64,000 nt of DNA, taken from contig CM022665.1 in NCBI GenBank assembly GCA_012295275.1, positions 47,699,102 to 47,763,101 of the forward strand. The letters run 5' to 3'. The notes under the pieces are model-generated. The model made no database searches and was not told the DNA's origin. It saw only the letters and a list, made by a program, of their open reading frames with translations. Positions 1 to 14,277 of this stretch are shown piece after piece (position 1 is the first letter of the stretch; the number at the start of each line of letters is the position of its first letter). Both the position numbers and the translations under genes were made by a program. Origin of the DNA: Chrysomallon squamiferum (lineage: Eukaryota; Mollusca; Gastropoda; Neomphalida; Peltospiridae).

Positions 1-548
1 TAATTTTGAGCTCAGCATAGAGGGTTGATCACAGCTGACCGTCTTCGCATTTCCTCCACGACTTGAATCTTTGTGACGCAATGGTGTTGAAAACACTTGT
101 CCACGTTACGCAATGCCGAACACATCAGTTCATTCTGGTTCAATCTTTGACTGGTGGAAAGAGTGCAGGATACATCTAAATGTAGTCTGTATAACTGACA
201 ACATAAAAAACACTGATCAAGTTTTAATTATCCTTGCCTGCAGATTGTTTTTCTTTTTTTTTTTCTTTTTTCTTCTTTTTCCTTTTGTGTTAGGAAAGTT
301 TAATCCATAAAATATGGCCTACGTTTAAAATGTACATAACACACAATACTGCTCATTCGTATCTGTATGATGATCGGTTATTTATTTGTTTACAAAAATG
401 GGCAGTACAAATTTAAATTAATCTGCTTCTTTGTTACATATGTTCCTGTCAGATTTGTTTACAAAATAGATCATGAACAGAATAATCATTTAATTTTAAG
501 ATAAATATGTATTTTTATTTTTTTTTTTTTTTTATTTTTATTTGGGTT

Positions 549-568
549 CACACACACACACACACATG

Positions 569-606
<38 letters not shown>

Positions 607-640
607 GAGACATACATATAGACATATACATATTCATATT

Positions 641-703
<63 letters not shown>

Positions 704-1052
704 ATTCATACATATATAACAGTTACTTTTAGTTATATAGATAGATAAACTGTAAATTGATCTAATGGGTAGCAAACACTAAAATTAGATACAGGGTGTC
801 TCAGTGAAAGATTTTGGTCTCCCAGCATACAGTAGTCAAAACAGACTAAAACAGACAGACAGACAGACAGACATAGAGACAGACATATAGACATATACAT
901 ATTCATATTCATACATATATAACAGTTACTTTTAGTTATATAGATAGATAAACTGTAAATTGATCTAATGGGTAGCAAACACTAAAATTAGATACAGGGT
1001 GTCTCGGTGAAAGATTTTGGTCTCCCAGCATACAGTAGTCAAAACAGACTAG
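549..1052. repeat. About 200-bp tandem duplication with CA, GACA and TA microsatellites
   Basis: A block starting near AACAGTTACTTTTAG occurs at 718 and again at 921, a period of 203 bp, and stays almost identical up to ACAGTAGTCAAAACAGACTA in both copies. The first copy is preceded by CA (549-566), GACA (about 569-606) and a long TA run (about 648-694); the second carries a short GACA run and has lost the long TA run. Confidence 0.85.
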
Positions 1053-1601
1053 TTTTAAAGTCACTTTTCAGTAGTATTTTTCTCTGTACATAAAGATGTA
1101 CATAGCAAAATGACTTGCATATCAAAATGTTTTCTATCAGTTAAGTACTAGTGGTTTAGGTTGCATGAAACTATCATTTCATGTAGTGCAATATTTTCTC
1201 AGTATTGTTTCCAGCTTTGTGTTCATGTGCTTGTATGTAAACTTACACTGGCAGAAGAAAGTTTTTTTTTCTCATTACATTAATAACTAAATATAATTTT
1301 ATTTTAATAATTCTGAATGTTCTGTACCAAATTTTGTATGTAAAAATATTAGAAATATATTCGTGTTTAATTTTAAAGCTTATTTCTTTTTATAACTGGT
1401 TCACTTTCAAATATCAAAAGAAAAATTTAATCATTTAAATATGTAGATAAAATATATTTAAAAGAAATCTTTTCAAAAGAAAAATTGATTTAATAACTAT
1501 TTCAGGTTTTTTTTAATAAAAAGGGTTCGTTAGTTATTCCGTTTCTGTTGTTATCATGCAAATGTTAACAAACAACATTTTAATTTTACCAAAGAAGACA
1601 A

Positions 1602-1930
1602 TTATAAACAGTTTGTATCTCGCACAAAACAACCATACATTGATCTCTCGAAGTCTTCTTTATACAGTTTCATGAATCTGTCACCACCAATCCATGATTG
1701 CACAGTTTTTCCAGTTTGTATTTTCACTCCGTAAAAGATAAACCAGTATGAATACTTGTTAAAAATGATGTCACATTTCTTTTGATGTGAACTATCCATT
1801 CATCTGTCCTACTGACACAGGAATAACACTGGTTGTGTTAGTTTGGTACATTCTGACCATCTTTTCATAAGCATTGCCAGTCTGGTATTATCATCAACCC
1901 AAGTATTACCATTGTAACAACACTGGATAA
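1602..1930 (-). pseudogene. Unrecognised coding-like fragment, possibly broken
   Basis: On the minus strand, 1602-1799 reads 65 codons with a balanced, non-repetitive composition (motifs such as YSYWFIFYGVKIQTGKTVQ and SWIGGDRFMKLYKEDF) ending in TAA. Upstream, about 1810-1930, a second protein-like stretch (WVDDNTRLAMLMKRW) is open in a frame that ends at a TAG before the 65-codon part, so the two cannot be read together without a frame change or an intron. I do not recognise the family. It could be a gene relic, the last exons of an unseen gene, or chance. Confidence 0.25.
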
Positions 1931-2942
1931 ATAAATTTAAAAAAGAACAATTAATTTATTAACCATTTCTTTCAAGAAAGGTGTTTGTCAGTTATTCTGT
2001 TTCTTTTGTTAGGATACCAAGAAATTAGAAAATCATGATTTGGTGAAATTTGTTTTTTTTAACCATTTTCAACACGAAATATTTTCTTTTAATGTATACA
2101 AACTTTTTGTTTAAGTTAAATTTGTTACTGATGGTTGATGTTTTATTGTTTTACATTTGTTGACATTTGTCCAGTCCAGTATTTTGAGGAAAAGCCTGTT
2201 TGTAATTAGCAAATATGAATGATGATAAATATTTTGTTTTAGTACGTGACAATGGTTTTCTTATCTTGAGCAGATCTTCTCTGTGTTAATCAGTCTACAA
2301 CTTTATTATCATTAAACCTGTTTCATAATGTGGAATAATAAACTTGACAAATGAACCTTCAAAAAATTAATGCTTAAAAAATACATTGAAAGGTTTTGGA
2401 ATTAAAATTGCTTAATTTTTTATATAAAAAATAAAATGAAAAAAAATGGGAAAAAAAAAAAAAATTATTCACAATGCCTGTTGTAGACATTTTCTCAAAC
2501 AAGCTAAGAATATATAAATATTAAGTGTCTGAGAGACACAGGATTCAGTCATTAATTATTTTCAAAATTGGCTTTTAATAATGAATTTTTAATTATGTTC
2601 TTTCTTTTTTTTCTGATGAATATGAAGTATACTGTGTTCTGTTTGAAATACAGTTTGTTCAAAAGCACTCTGAATTTTTATTTTTTATTTTTATTGTTGT
2701 AAAATGACATTTCTTTTAAAGATAAATTCATATTTCATCTTTAATCCTTCATCTTCCAAAACACTGCAACAGTTTATACAGTGCATTGATCATATGCATT
2801 ATAATTTTACATCCTAACATAATAAGAAAACAGCTGGCAGAAATCTGTTAATGATTAGGAAGAATTCTTGTAAATTGTATGTTTGTTCCATACTGAAAAT
2901 TAATCAGAATTGTGTTATTTAAAAGTTTTTCTACAGTAAATT

Positions 2943-3265
2943 AAGTCAGATTTATGTATGAAAATAAAGTTCTGAATCATTTTCGTTGCCAAGACAACAG
3001 ATTGTAAAATTTGTTAATTTTATGCAGGAATTTAGTGTATTTTAAAATTTTCTTCAAATCATTATCAAGACAACAGGATAAAAAAAAAAAGTATTAAAAA
3101 TGTGCAGGAATTTAGTGCATTCTAAATATTTCGAGTTTCTTTAGTTGATTAGGTGAAATTTATGTATGAAAATAAACAGTTCTAAACCATTTTCATTACA
3201 AATTATCAAGACAATAGGCTGAATAGCATATAAATATTGGTAATTATATTGGAAAGTATGTGCAT
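2943..3265. repeat. Degenerate tandem repeat, about 110 bp, 3 copies
   Basis: Recurring elements are TTTATGTATGAAAATAAA (2950 and 3160), ATCAAGACAACAG-like (2990, 3063, 3208) and TGCAGGAATTTAGTG (3024 and 3102). It lies in the far 3' flank of ERH. A GA dinucleotide run (3311-3336) follows. Confidence 0.6.
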
Positions 3266-4752
3266 TCAAATTATTTTATATTTAAGAAAGAAAATAAACA
3301 ACATTTCTATATATAGAGAGAGAGAGAGAGAGAGAGTATGCAAAACACAACTAAAGTTCTGTATGAAGTAATTTATTCAAATATTTCTAAACGAAACAGT
3401 AATTAACATTTTAAGATGAACATTTGACTGAACCTATTTACATATGTTAAAATGATTAAAATTTTCAGACAAGGTGTTTTATCTTAATAAACAGCTCATG
3501 TCCATGACAATTATATTTCATTAAAAAATTATGCAAGACTAACAATTGAACAAATTTCTGGTGAATTTCAGAAATGTAGATATTCTTAATTTAATAAATA
3601 CAGTAAAGTTAGAAACTTAAGTTAACAAAAAAAAAAAAAATGCATATTAATTAACAGGTATTTAAAAAAAATTTTTTTTTAATTGAGGAGGTCTGGACAT
3701 TGAGATATCTAGCCTCCAGTTCATTAAAAGAGAACATGTAACTAAAAATGAAATGAATTATTTATAAAACTGAAACTATTACAATGGTACATGGTAACTT
3801 TGGCATCTTAAAATGTTTTATTTCCTACATTCTCTGTGCACATCAATTCATCACATTATTCCAATACACTGAACTTTAATGTTTGCTGACAGCAAAGAGC
3901 TGTTACAGAATAATTTGATTCTACATATTAAAAGAGAGAAATATAAATAAAATAAAAATTCGTAACATTCCCCAAAGTTTTCAATTCATTATTAACATTC
4001 CTGAAGTAATGCAGATAATCTCTAAAGTGAAAAATTTTGATAATGTGAAAATTAAAGCCAATTTTTATCATTAAGTATTACTGCTACTGAAAAAGTTAAC
4101 AAACTTATACTAAAATAATATTTCATTTTATCTTTAATTTTAAATGTAATTCATTCAGGTCCAAAATCTAATCCCCATCTTTAAAATTATCAGATATTCT
4201 GAGATGGAAAAATTAAGTTCTGACTGAATGCCAATTAAAGAACGAAATACAAGTATGCTGATATTATGCAATGAAAAAAAAGAACATAACTAGATTTTTT
4301 TTTTTTTTTTTTGATAATTCATCCTATTTTTTTATTCAGAATTAGAAAAGAAACAAAAAAAAAAAAAAAGAAAACAATTTAACATTTTCAATTACTAAAC
4401 AAAATTACAACTATGAAATAAATGTAAAAAATTACCATGTCCAAATTAAAATAACTAAACACATTTCTAATCAACCACTCAAAAATTAAAGTTAATTTGT
4501 CAAAATAATTTTTTTTAGAAATATTTCAGACTTCCTACATACACAAACCAAACCACATAAGGCTTGCGTTTCATTCACAAAATGTCTGATGTTGCACATC
4601 AGGATTTTGTTTGTAAAAAAAAAAAACAATCCACAACCACACAAGTCTGAAAAGACAGGCTGGAATTTCCAAAGCTTTGTTGATATTTTGGGTTTTGTTC
4701 GGTTGTTATTCTTTTGTTGTTGTTTTTGTTGTTTTTCTGATTGACGGTCTGC

Positions 4753-5664
4753 TCATGATTTGCCAGCCTGTTTACGTAGCATGTTGTAGATCTTCTCTTT
4801 AATCCAGTCTTTGTTGTGAGGAACATACGCTCCTATCTGTTTGGAAAATCTATAAAAAAAAAAAAAAAAAAAAATAACAAACTATTTACTAAGACTTTTA
4901 CATCTGATAATCTTTAAAAAAACCCAAACAAAATAGGGATAGTAAAAACAAAAGGAAAGAAGAAACAATTTTCATCTTTCTCATCATGCTGAAGAATTCT
5001 GAATTTAAAACGTATTTTAGTGAAAATAAATGTAAGTTTTATTATAAACAGATAAACTGAAAAAAATGACCATGTAAAAATTCCTGACACTTGATCATTA
5101 ACTATAATTGTTCAAAGTGAAAAGTTGTATTTATGTGTCTGATAAAACCATTAACCAGAGATGATGACAAATTTAATAAAAGCATCTAGCAATGACATAC
5201 AGGCACTAACTAAATGAGAAAATAAAATATACAAAAATAAATACATTTAACATCACACATTGAAACCAAACAATTAAAACCTAGGTAAAAGTAAACGAGG
5301 ATCACTGATAAGAATGAACAGATTTGAAGATGGAAATGGACCTGGACAGGAGACATCAGTAGAATACAGAAGAACTGACACACACTGCATGTCATCACTT
5401 GGAAACCACATGAAGAGAAATGATCTGGATGAAGACCAGTGAGATGATGGAGGAATGAATTAGATGAGGACAGTGCAAGATAGGAAGATGGGGGGGAACA
5501 AGATGCTGAGGCTTCTGTCAAACAATGGGACCCTAAAGGTGCATAATGATGATGATGATGATGATGAATACTAGAAAGGAAACAAGGAAGATAAGATGTG
5601 GAAACAACATACTGAGGCAATCACCAAACAAAGGGGCATTAAAACTGCATAATGACAATGGTGA

Positions 5665-5703
<39 letters not shown>

Positions 5704-7093
5704 ATGATGATGATGATGATTATAATGATTATGAGATGAGATGAATACTGGAAAGGAACTATTTGGAAGACTAAAGTGCAAGACTGGAATATATGAAAAT
5801 AACATTCTGAAGATTTCATCAAACAATGAGACACTGCAGCCAGAGCATGACAATGACGATGGTGTTGGTGATGAGTATCTTTCTTTAAACTAGTTTAGTA
5901 CAGTTGCTGTGACTTACACAAGGCAGCTGAGGTCTGCCAGCTGGTCGACGAAGTCAAACAGTTGGCTAATATCATATGTTATTGACGACATGTTTGGATT
6001 CATTCTCTTCAGATGCTCCTCGAAGATCTTGCAGATTCCTGAAAAACACAGATAAATGTCACAGATCTTCTACAATGACAGTTCAGTTAATCCTGCTTGC
6101 CTCCTGTTAGTGGCAAACTCATACACTGACAAAAATAAACAAGTCTCAAAACTGAATTTATAACATGTATTGCACTTCTACATGTACTGATGAAAATTAG
6201 ATAAAAATAAGTGATAGTCTAATAAGATCAAAAACATTTTTAGCTTTTAGCTATCAAGATAATTTTGTAATTACTATAAAAAAAAAAAAAAAGAACTATA
6301 TAAGAGAGTATACTGTTTACATAATATATGCTAAAAATATAATTAAAAAGGATATTTAGTTCACTCAAACCTTTTATGTTAATAGAAATGATGTTAACAA
6401 AATATAATGTCCAGTGATAGAATTATATATATTCAGATGATTTCAGAATAACAGTGGTATTTCTGATGTTGGAAGAATAATGCATTTTGAAAATATTCAA
6501 AATAATAAACTCCATTCTATACTCTGGAAATGTTTTGTAATACTATTAGCATTATGATTACTACAATACTAGTATTAGTCATAGGCACTTTTGAACTTTA
6601 TGTAATATTAATTATTATAATAAACTAACAAGTAAAAGGTTAATGTTACCTTCTAGGCATTCGTTGATTGTTTCATAGTCACTGTATGTCCGTGTATCTG
6701 GTCTCAGGTGAGGTTGAACCAATAAAATAGTATGAGACTAAAATAAAATAAAAATAATAAAAATTAAGTTTGATATTAAAATGCGTACCGCTAAACAGAA
6801 AAATTAAACACTCTTGCACTTTAGTCAGTTTGTGAATTCTGTTTCTAAATAGTTCTTACATCCACGACAACAGTGAAAAGTTATTGATTACTAAAATACA
6901 GCTTGGTTAACGTATGCACCATGCCGGTACTCGTAGTCAAGTTCGATTGAGTTTGATAAATTTCTCGTTTATGTTTTATTCCTGCAAATTGTAATGAAGA
7001 ATTAAATAACCATGCAATAATTTCGAAAAAGCCGATATGTTTGCATTTAATACATGTTTGTTATAAAAGTTCCGATTATAAAAACATTACCAT
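4753..7093 (-). CDS. ERH: Enhancer of rudimentary homolog (ERH)
   Basis: Small, highly conserved nuclear protein that binds splicing and RNA-processing partners and supports mRNA splicing and small-RNA pathways. Four minus-strand coding exons: 7091-7093, 6650-6737, 5918-6038, 4753-4849, all with GT/AG ends; 309 nt, 102 aa plus stop (family about 104). The start [10 protein letters not shown], the core [19 protein letters not shown] followed by [16 protein letters not shown], and the C-terminal [19 protein letters not shown] match the family along the whole length. Exon 1 contributes only the ATG, directly followed by donor GTAATG, and exon 2 opens with the serine codon. It is divergent from SLC39A9 with 319 bp between the two start codons. 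Confidence 0.97.
5440..5880. repeat. ERH intron tandem repeat, about 145 bp x 3, with GAT microsatellite
   Basis: Units share a core like ATACTGGAAAGGAA, AACAAGATGCTGAGG, TCAAACAATGGGAC and a variable GAT/ATG run (5548-5568, 5664-5722). It makes long His- or Ile-rich spurious open frames on the minus strand. Confidence 0.7.
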
Positions 7094-7412
7094 TCTGCTG
7101 ACTTTTCTTAGTTAATACCTATTTACTACAAAATGCAATACTACCACTGCTTTATGAAACCGGAAGTCAGCTTTTATCGTTAATTCTCGTGTGTTAAATT
7201 TAATTACAGTTTAATAAATTAATAAGATAGCGTTGCTGTTATGTGTTTCAAAATCCAAAATACATTATCAAATATTAAAATAAATGAATAATAATAATTA
7301 TTATTAATATAATTTAAAAAACACACAATTAAATTGGGTGCCGCCTACCGTCAAAAGTTGGAACTAAAAATGTTTCGTACGTGGTTGGTTTGATAGAAGA
7401 TTATTTTAAAAG
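7094..7412. promoter_or_regulatory. Bidirectional promoter, ERH / SLC39A9
   Basis: The start codons of the two divergent genes are 319 bp apart, so both promoters and 5' UTRs must lie here (unless further upstream exons exist). A full ETS-family core, ACCGGAAGT, is at 7159-7167, typical of housekeeping bidirectional promoters. No TATA box placement is convincing in such AT-rich DNA. Confidence 0.65.
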
Positions 7413-8564
7413 ATGGACGAAATATGGACTCTGATCTTGCTGTCACTGGCAATGCTTGTTGGTTGTTATGTAGCAGGTGTAATTCCGCTAGCCTTCACTT
7501 TTTCTGAGGTAAGGGTGATAAATAATAAATATCGGCCATGATCACCGGTTTATTCTTACATCGAAATATCGAACCCATTTTGTGCCCCATTGTGATACCT
7601 GCGGGGATTGAAATTGATTTAAAGTTATTGTAAGAAAATAATTATTGTTTTAAAAAGAAGTAATTAAAATTATTATTATTTTTAATTAACCTGCCCTTTG
7701 TAATATTTACCTTTATGGTACTGAATTGTTAAAAGCAGGGTTTCCCGTCCATCTGTTTCATAAACTAACAAATTCAACCTTTACCTGTTACTCACTTACT
7801 GTTAGTATTACTAGTTCAGTAGTTTAGTTACGTTTACAAATAAATAATAGGGCCAAAATGGTTGTAACGAGGTTACAACATACATATAATAATAATAAAA
7901 TAAAAAATTAAGAGAAGTAAGCATATTACTGAATAACATTGCACTTAAAAATTACAGTGTAACAGAACATTTTAGTAATTATATTTATGAGTAATATAAT
8001 TTAAAATAACATTTATTTTTTTCACAGCCAATATTAACTGTTATCAGTATGTATTGATCATAATAATTTCTGTACGATGTGTATTCATTAATGTATTTGT
8101 TTCTGTAACTGTGGAAATAAAAACAGTAAATTAGAAAATCAATTTCAGTAATGGTGAGATTCCATTTGAAAGCAATATATTTATCCAGTACTGCAGTTCT
8201 GTTACTGTATTAGCCATTGCAGAGATACTTAAGTTTTTATTGTGATGTATGAACACAACACAATAGAAGACAATGAATTGCTTCTGCATAAACTGATATG
8301 TGGGTTTAAGTCAACTTTGGATGGAAATGTTCTTCAATTTTGATTGAATAAGAAATTAATTTAGTAAATGAAAATTACATTCATACGTAAAAATTTTGAA
8401 TTAAATTTTCATTGACAGAAATGACTACAGCAAGGAATTAAAGCAGATTTAATTATGTCTGTGTACATTATGATACATTATTAATGGTGGCTAGTATCAT
8501 TAATAGTATGACAGAACAGTGCTGTGTTAGCTAGTTTTACTGATGTGCTCAGCAAAATGTGTGG

Positions 8565-8598
<34 letters not shown>

Positions 8599-10170
8599 GA
8601 AGCAATAAGCAAATAACAAGTATTTCTGTGACACATCAAATGTGCTTACTGAACATTTGTTTCATATATTTTTAATTATAATTTTTCATATCTTGGATTA
8701 CTTGTTTTAAAAAAACAACAACATTTTTTTTATTAATAGGTTTTTAAACTGTGTTGGAAATTAACTTCTTATCTGCAAATTTTTTCATACATTACGTATT
8801 TTGTTAGAAGTTTCTAAGTTGTATTACGCTAAGTTTTGATTAGTTATTCTTATCCAGAATGGAACAGTTTTGACAGTTTTAGACAATATGGAGTAATCTT
8901 TGCTGAAATTCTTTGTGCCATTCTTAGCCTGCTCCCTGGTTTAAATATAAGAAATGATTTTCTGGATGTAAATATGATTTACTGTATTAAGAAAATCAGT
9001 TTGAGATAAAAAAAAAAAAAAAAAGAGAAATTTTTATATTTAATTAGGAACATTATTAATGTATTTAGCTGAGATGACTATTAATTTTTTTTATTGTTTA
9101 ACTTCTGTTTTGAATTATTTAAAAAAAATATTTATAAAAGAAAAGAGGAGAGAAACCGACAACATGATTTTGTAATAAAATAAAATATCAAAATATCACC
9201 CAATATTTGTATGTGTCTGTGAGTGTGCTTGTGTGACATATAATATTAAACACACACACACACACACACACACAAAACCATTTAAACACATTTTTGAATT
9301 AATATTAGTTTTAATATAGACAGAGATTTTAAAGTATTCTGATTTTAAACTAATAATAATTTTAAAAGTGATATGTATTTCATCATACAGAAAGGTTTGT
9401 AATGAAAAACAGATTGATTGTTTCTCAACGTGTTGTTCGTGACTAAGCTGGAAAAGTATACATTACATCAGTCAGCCATAGTCACCAGATGTTGTTTTAT
9501 TTTACATCTTTTTATTACATCACAAGTTTTTCTAACAACCCACTTTACACTGGCACAACCATTTTACTTTAAAACAATTTTATTTTTTTATTTTTTTAAG
9601 TATTATTTTTATTATTTAAATTATTATTGATTGTTTATTTATTTATTTATTATTTTATTTATTTATATATATATTTATTTTTTTATTTTTAATTATTTTT
9701 AATTATTTTAATTTTTAAAGTTTTATTGATTGATTATTTATTTTTTTTTTTTTATTTTTATTTATGCATTTTATTTTATTTTATTTTTTTTTTTAAATTT
9801 TATTTTTTTAATATTTTTATTATTTAAATTTTTATTTATTATTTATTTATTTATTTATAATTTTTTTATTTTTTTTTTTTTATTTATGCATTTTAATTTA
9901 TATAGTAATGTTTATTTATTTATTTATTTATTATCTTATTTTTTCCTTACTATTATTTTTTTCTTTTCATTAAAGCAATAATAAGCATTATTACTGTTTT
10001 CACTAATTTTTATATAACATAAGATACTATAAAACTGCTGATTAAAAACTAAAGAAATATATTTACAATTTGTTTAATTAACTAAAAAAAGAAAATATTA
10101 AAACATTTGAATAATTATACAATAAAAGATTATCAAATACAAATTTAAAAAAAAAAAAAATAAATAATCA

Positions 10171-10235
<65 letters not shown>

Positions 10236-10647
10236 TAAAGATCTTTATTATTTATTGCTGAATATTTTAAATGAATTCTGAATAAAGAAATACTGGAAAT
10301 TTGTTTTAAAATTTTTTTTCATTTTATTTTATTTTATTTTATTTTATTTCATTTTAGTGGGTTTGTGAATATTATACTATATATATTTTTTTGTTTTCAT
10401 CTTGGCAGAATTAAACAAATGACACAACAACACACTTTAATATTAATGGTCATTAGGTGTGGGGCATCCAAAATTTATTCAATGTGATTTATATAAAATC
10501 AGATCTGTTACTGCAATCTGGCTCAGTAAGATTTTTTTCTAAATTGTGTTTAACCACAGACAGGACAGTATGTACCAGAGCCTTCTGATTAACAAATCAG
10601 GAGCAGCTGGCTGGAATGGGAAATAGTCCAGTATGTCGAATCTTAAA

Positions 10648-10687
<40 letters not shown>

Positions 10688-10710
10688 TATTTATTTATTA
10701 TTATTATTAT

Positions 10711-10751
<41 letters not shown>

Positions 10752-12830
10752 TTTTGTAGTCTTGTTGTTTAGTCATTACAACCACTCCCAGACATGTTGT
10801 ACACAGATAAATGTGTGTGTGTGTGTTGTGTGTGTTGATGTGTCTGAGGAAGTAGGTAATGTGTACACACTGTGTGAATGATGTTGATTAATTTCAAGGA
10901 AGTGAAATGTTTTACTCATTTCTCTGTCACACAAAACTTGGACAGATTTCCTGTTGTAGAAAAAAAAAAAAAAAAAATTTGTTTTAATTTTATTTGAGTT
11001 TTAGTGAACAAACAAACACTTTCGTTTTTTATGATTTTTTTTTTTAATGTTCTTGTTGATTAAAACTTCTGACATTTTGTATTTGTTCATTTCAGAAACT
11101 CCATAAATGATGAACATTCATTTTAAGAATGTTCTTTCTTGAACATTTAAACATTCCAAAAGTTCCTCACATTTGTTGTTGATGATGACATGTCAGTTAT
11201 TTTTTAGAATTTATCATAAATATGTTTTTATCATTTATTATTGATAAAACAGAGGAAAGAAAAAAACTGTGAAATAAAAAATATACATTTTCAAAATTTC
11301 CTTATTCGTTTTAAAATAATATTTTTTTATATATATATTTTTATTTTATTTCAGCAGTTATTTTAAACAAAAAAGTGTATGTAATAAAATATTTAATTTT
11401 TTTGCAAGTTTTATTTTTAAGTTAATTATTTGACTTTTATGTTTGTCAGGAGAAGTTGAAGCTGGTGACAGTGTTGGGGGCAGGTTTGTTGGTTGGCACT
11501 GCGCTGGCAGTCATCATCCCTGAGGGCGTGCACGCGATGTACACATCAGGTTTAGGTGAGTCTGTGTGTCTGTATGTGTGTATGTGTATATGTCTGTGTG
11601 TCTGTGTGTCTGTGTATTTTTGTATGTGCATTTGAGAACATTTTTTTTTATAACACTGTGTATAAACATTATTTTTGCAAAAAATCATTTTTTTTAATGT
11701 TATTTTTATTGTTGTTATCATTGTTATTATTGTTACTTCTTTGACCATTATTATTATAATTATTATCATTATCATTATTATTATTGTTGTTGTTGTTGTT
11801 ATTGTTTTATTATTATTATTATTAGTAGTAGTAGTAGTAGTAGTAGTAAAATTATTATTGTTATTATTATTGTTATTATTATTATCATTATTATTAGTAT
11901 TATTAGTAGTAGTAGTAGTAGTAGTAGTAAAATTATTATTATTGTTATTATTATTATTACTATTATTATTATTTTATTACTATTATTATTATTATTATTT
12001 TATTACTCTGAAGATGCACATCTTGGTCACTCTCACAAAGACGGAACCCGATCTCTCCTTGCCGCTGCTGCTGCCGACGTAGCGAAACCCAAAGCTGCTG
12101 TAGTAGCTGGAGACTCTTCAGTTCACAGTGAGCACATCGAGGACCACGGCCACGACATGTCCGAGGAGCACTCTCGAATAGGAATCAGCCTCGTAGCGGG
12201 GTTTATCTTCATGTTGTTAGTGGATCAGATAGGCGGGGGCCACCCCCACACCCCCGAAGAGTTAGGTCAGTGTCGTGAATAAATGAATGAATGAATGAAT
12301 AATTGTTTGTGTGCATACTGTGAAATGTAAGTAAATATATCACGTCATGAAGATATATACTGTTATCTGCACGTCCCGTAAAAATGTAAAAAATAAAAAT
12401 CTGGGTATGTTTTAGGATATAAATAAATAAATAATTGTTAATGTTGGTCTTTATTTTGATGTAGATTAATTTTAGTTTGTTCGAGTAGTGTTAGTGTTAG
12501 TGTGTGTGTGTGTGTGTGTGTGTGTCTTCATCCATATCTCTCTCTCTGTTGATCCTTATCTTTCAATCTATCTGTCTGTCTCTCTGTCTCTGTCTTGCCT
12601 GTCTTGTCTATCTACCTGTCTGTATATATAAGTATATGTGTGTATGTGTGTGTGTGTTTGTATGTTATATATATATATAATCTCTGTATAAACAGGCTTT
12701 CACAATCATTTTTTTTATTTGCATTTGTGTGTGTGTTTCACTGTTTGTGTGTATCAGCACATGTATATATGTGTGTTGTGTGTAATAGTTAACCCTAATA
12801 TATATGTATATTCATATACACACAGATATG

Positions 12831-12872
<42 letters not shown>

Positions 12873-12933
12873 CACACACATACGTACACACACACACACA
12901 CACATATATATGAACACACACACACACACACAC

Positions 12934-12982
<49 letters not shown>

Positions 12983-13727
12983 TTTATAAATACAAATTAT
13001 AATTTGAATATTTGTGACAGATGCAGAGAGTAGTCAGAGTATACAGAACAGAAACAAAATGACAGTCACCGTCGGCCTCATCATCCACGCAGCTGGTGAG
13101 TTAACATCGTCTTATTTTCACCCTTACACCAGTCCTGCACCAAGCTGAGGCCCCTGGGTGGGTCTATGTGAATGACACGCCCAATTTCACGAGTGAAATG
13201 ATGTTTATTAGTAGTGTGGCACATGTGATGATCAGTCGTTTTCTCATTATGTCTGGCAGACATCTTGAAAAATGTAGCCCATGTCTGTCTTTACATTGTT
13301 TAATACTGTTACTACAGTTTTTACAGTGGTGTTATGTTATATATAGTATGTAGTTGTTTATATTGTTTGTTTTGTTATTATAATTCTGATGTTGGTTATT
13401 ATATTGCTATTTTAATGCATTCTGTTTTTAATATTTTTGAAATATTAATAGACTTATTTGTTACACTCTAATATTAATATTAACCATTTTTAAAAAACAG
13501 TTTAAAAATATTTTTAATATTAACATAACTGTTTTCTATATAACTAGCTGATATTTTGAGGGATTAATACAGTTGCTATTACTGTTACTTATCTAGTATT
13601 TTATGGCTAACCTTTCTAAATGTGCGTTACTCTGTAACTTGTTAAATATATTTTTATGTTAATTTCAGTATCTTATTAAATACTTTTTATATTATATTAT
13701 TTTCAGCTCATAAGGTACATCTTGTTA

Positions 13728-13763
<36 letters not shown>

Positions 13764-14204
13764 TATGTTAATTTCAGTGTTTTATTAAATATTTTTTGTA
13801 TTACTTTATTTTCAGCTGATGGGGTAGCTTTAGGAGCTGCTATAACTTTACCCGAATCTCACATCACTTACATCGTTTTCCTAGCTATTATGTTACACAA
13901 AGTGAGTGCACATCTTTTCACTTCAGTTGGTTTTCAAAGTAGCAGACGTTAAAATATAAAAAAGTGACACGTAAAATCAGTTAAATACATCAATTCTTTC
14001 ACGTTCAGCTTTTTTTTTATATATAAAATTGTTACCACAGATTTTAGATATCCAAAGTGAATTTTGTAAAAAAAACAATTTAGTGTATTTTTTCAGTTGG
14101 AAATTATGAGATATATAACAGCTTTTTGTACTGTAGATAAATATTGCTGTCTTTAGATACAAATTCAGTTTCATATTTATTTATTTATTTAATTATTTAC
14201 TTGC

Positions 14205-14277
<73 letters not shown>

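Larger units (their letters stand above)
1..4752. other. Non-coding left flank and ERH 3' flank
   Basis: AT-rich sequence with homopolymer tracts and short tandem repeats. The right part is expected to hold the 3' UTR of ERH, whose stop lies at 4753-4755 on the minus strand. The only protein-like signal is a short fragment near 1602-1930, listed separately. Apart from the repeats listed separately I see nothing else here. Confidence 0.6.

Noticed and set aside
9585-9965. Possible transposon or AT-rich origin
   Set aside because: No terminal repeats, target-site duplication or transposase; simple TTTA low complexity.
11675-12082. 135-codon open frame on the plus strand
   Set aside because: Mostly Ile/Val/Leu/Tyr from TTA/TAG repeats; its end overlaps SLC39A9 exon 3 in the wrong frame.
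13902-13952. Read-through of SLC39A9 exon 5 as an alternative C-terminus
   Set aside because: [16 protein letters not shown] has no family similarity and the donor GTGAGT is strong; intron sequence is the simpler reading.
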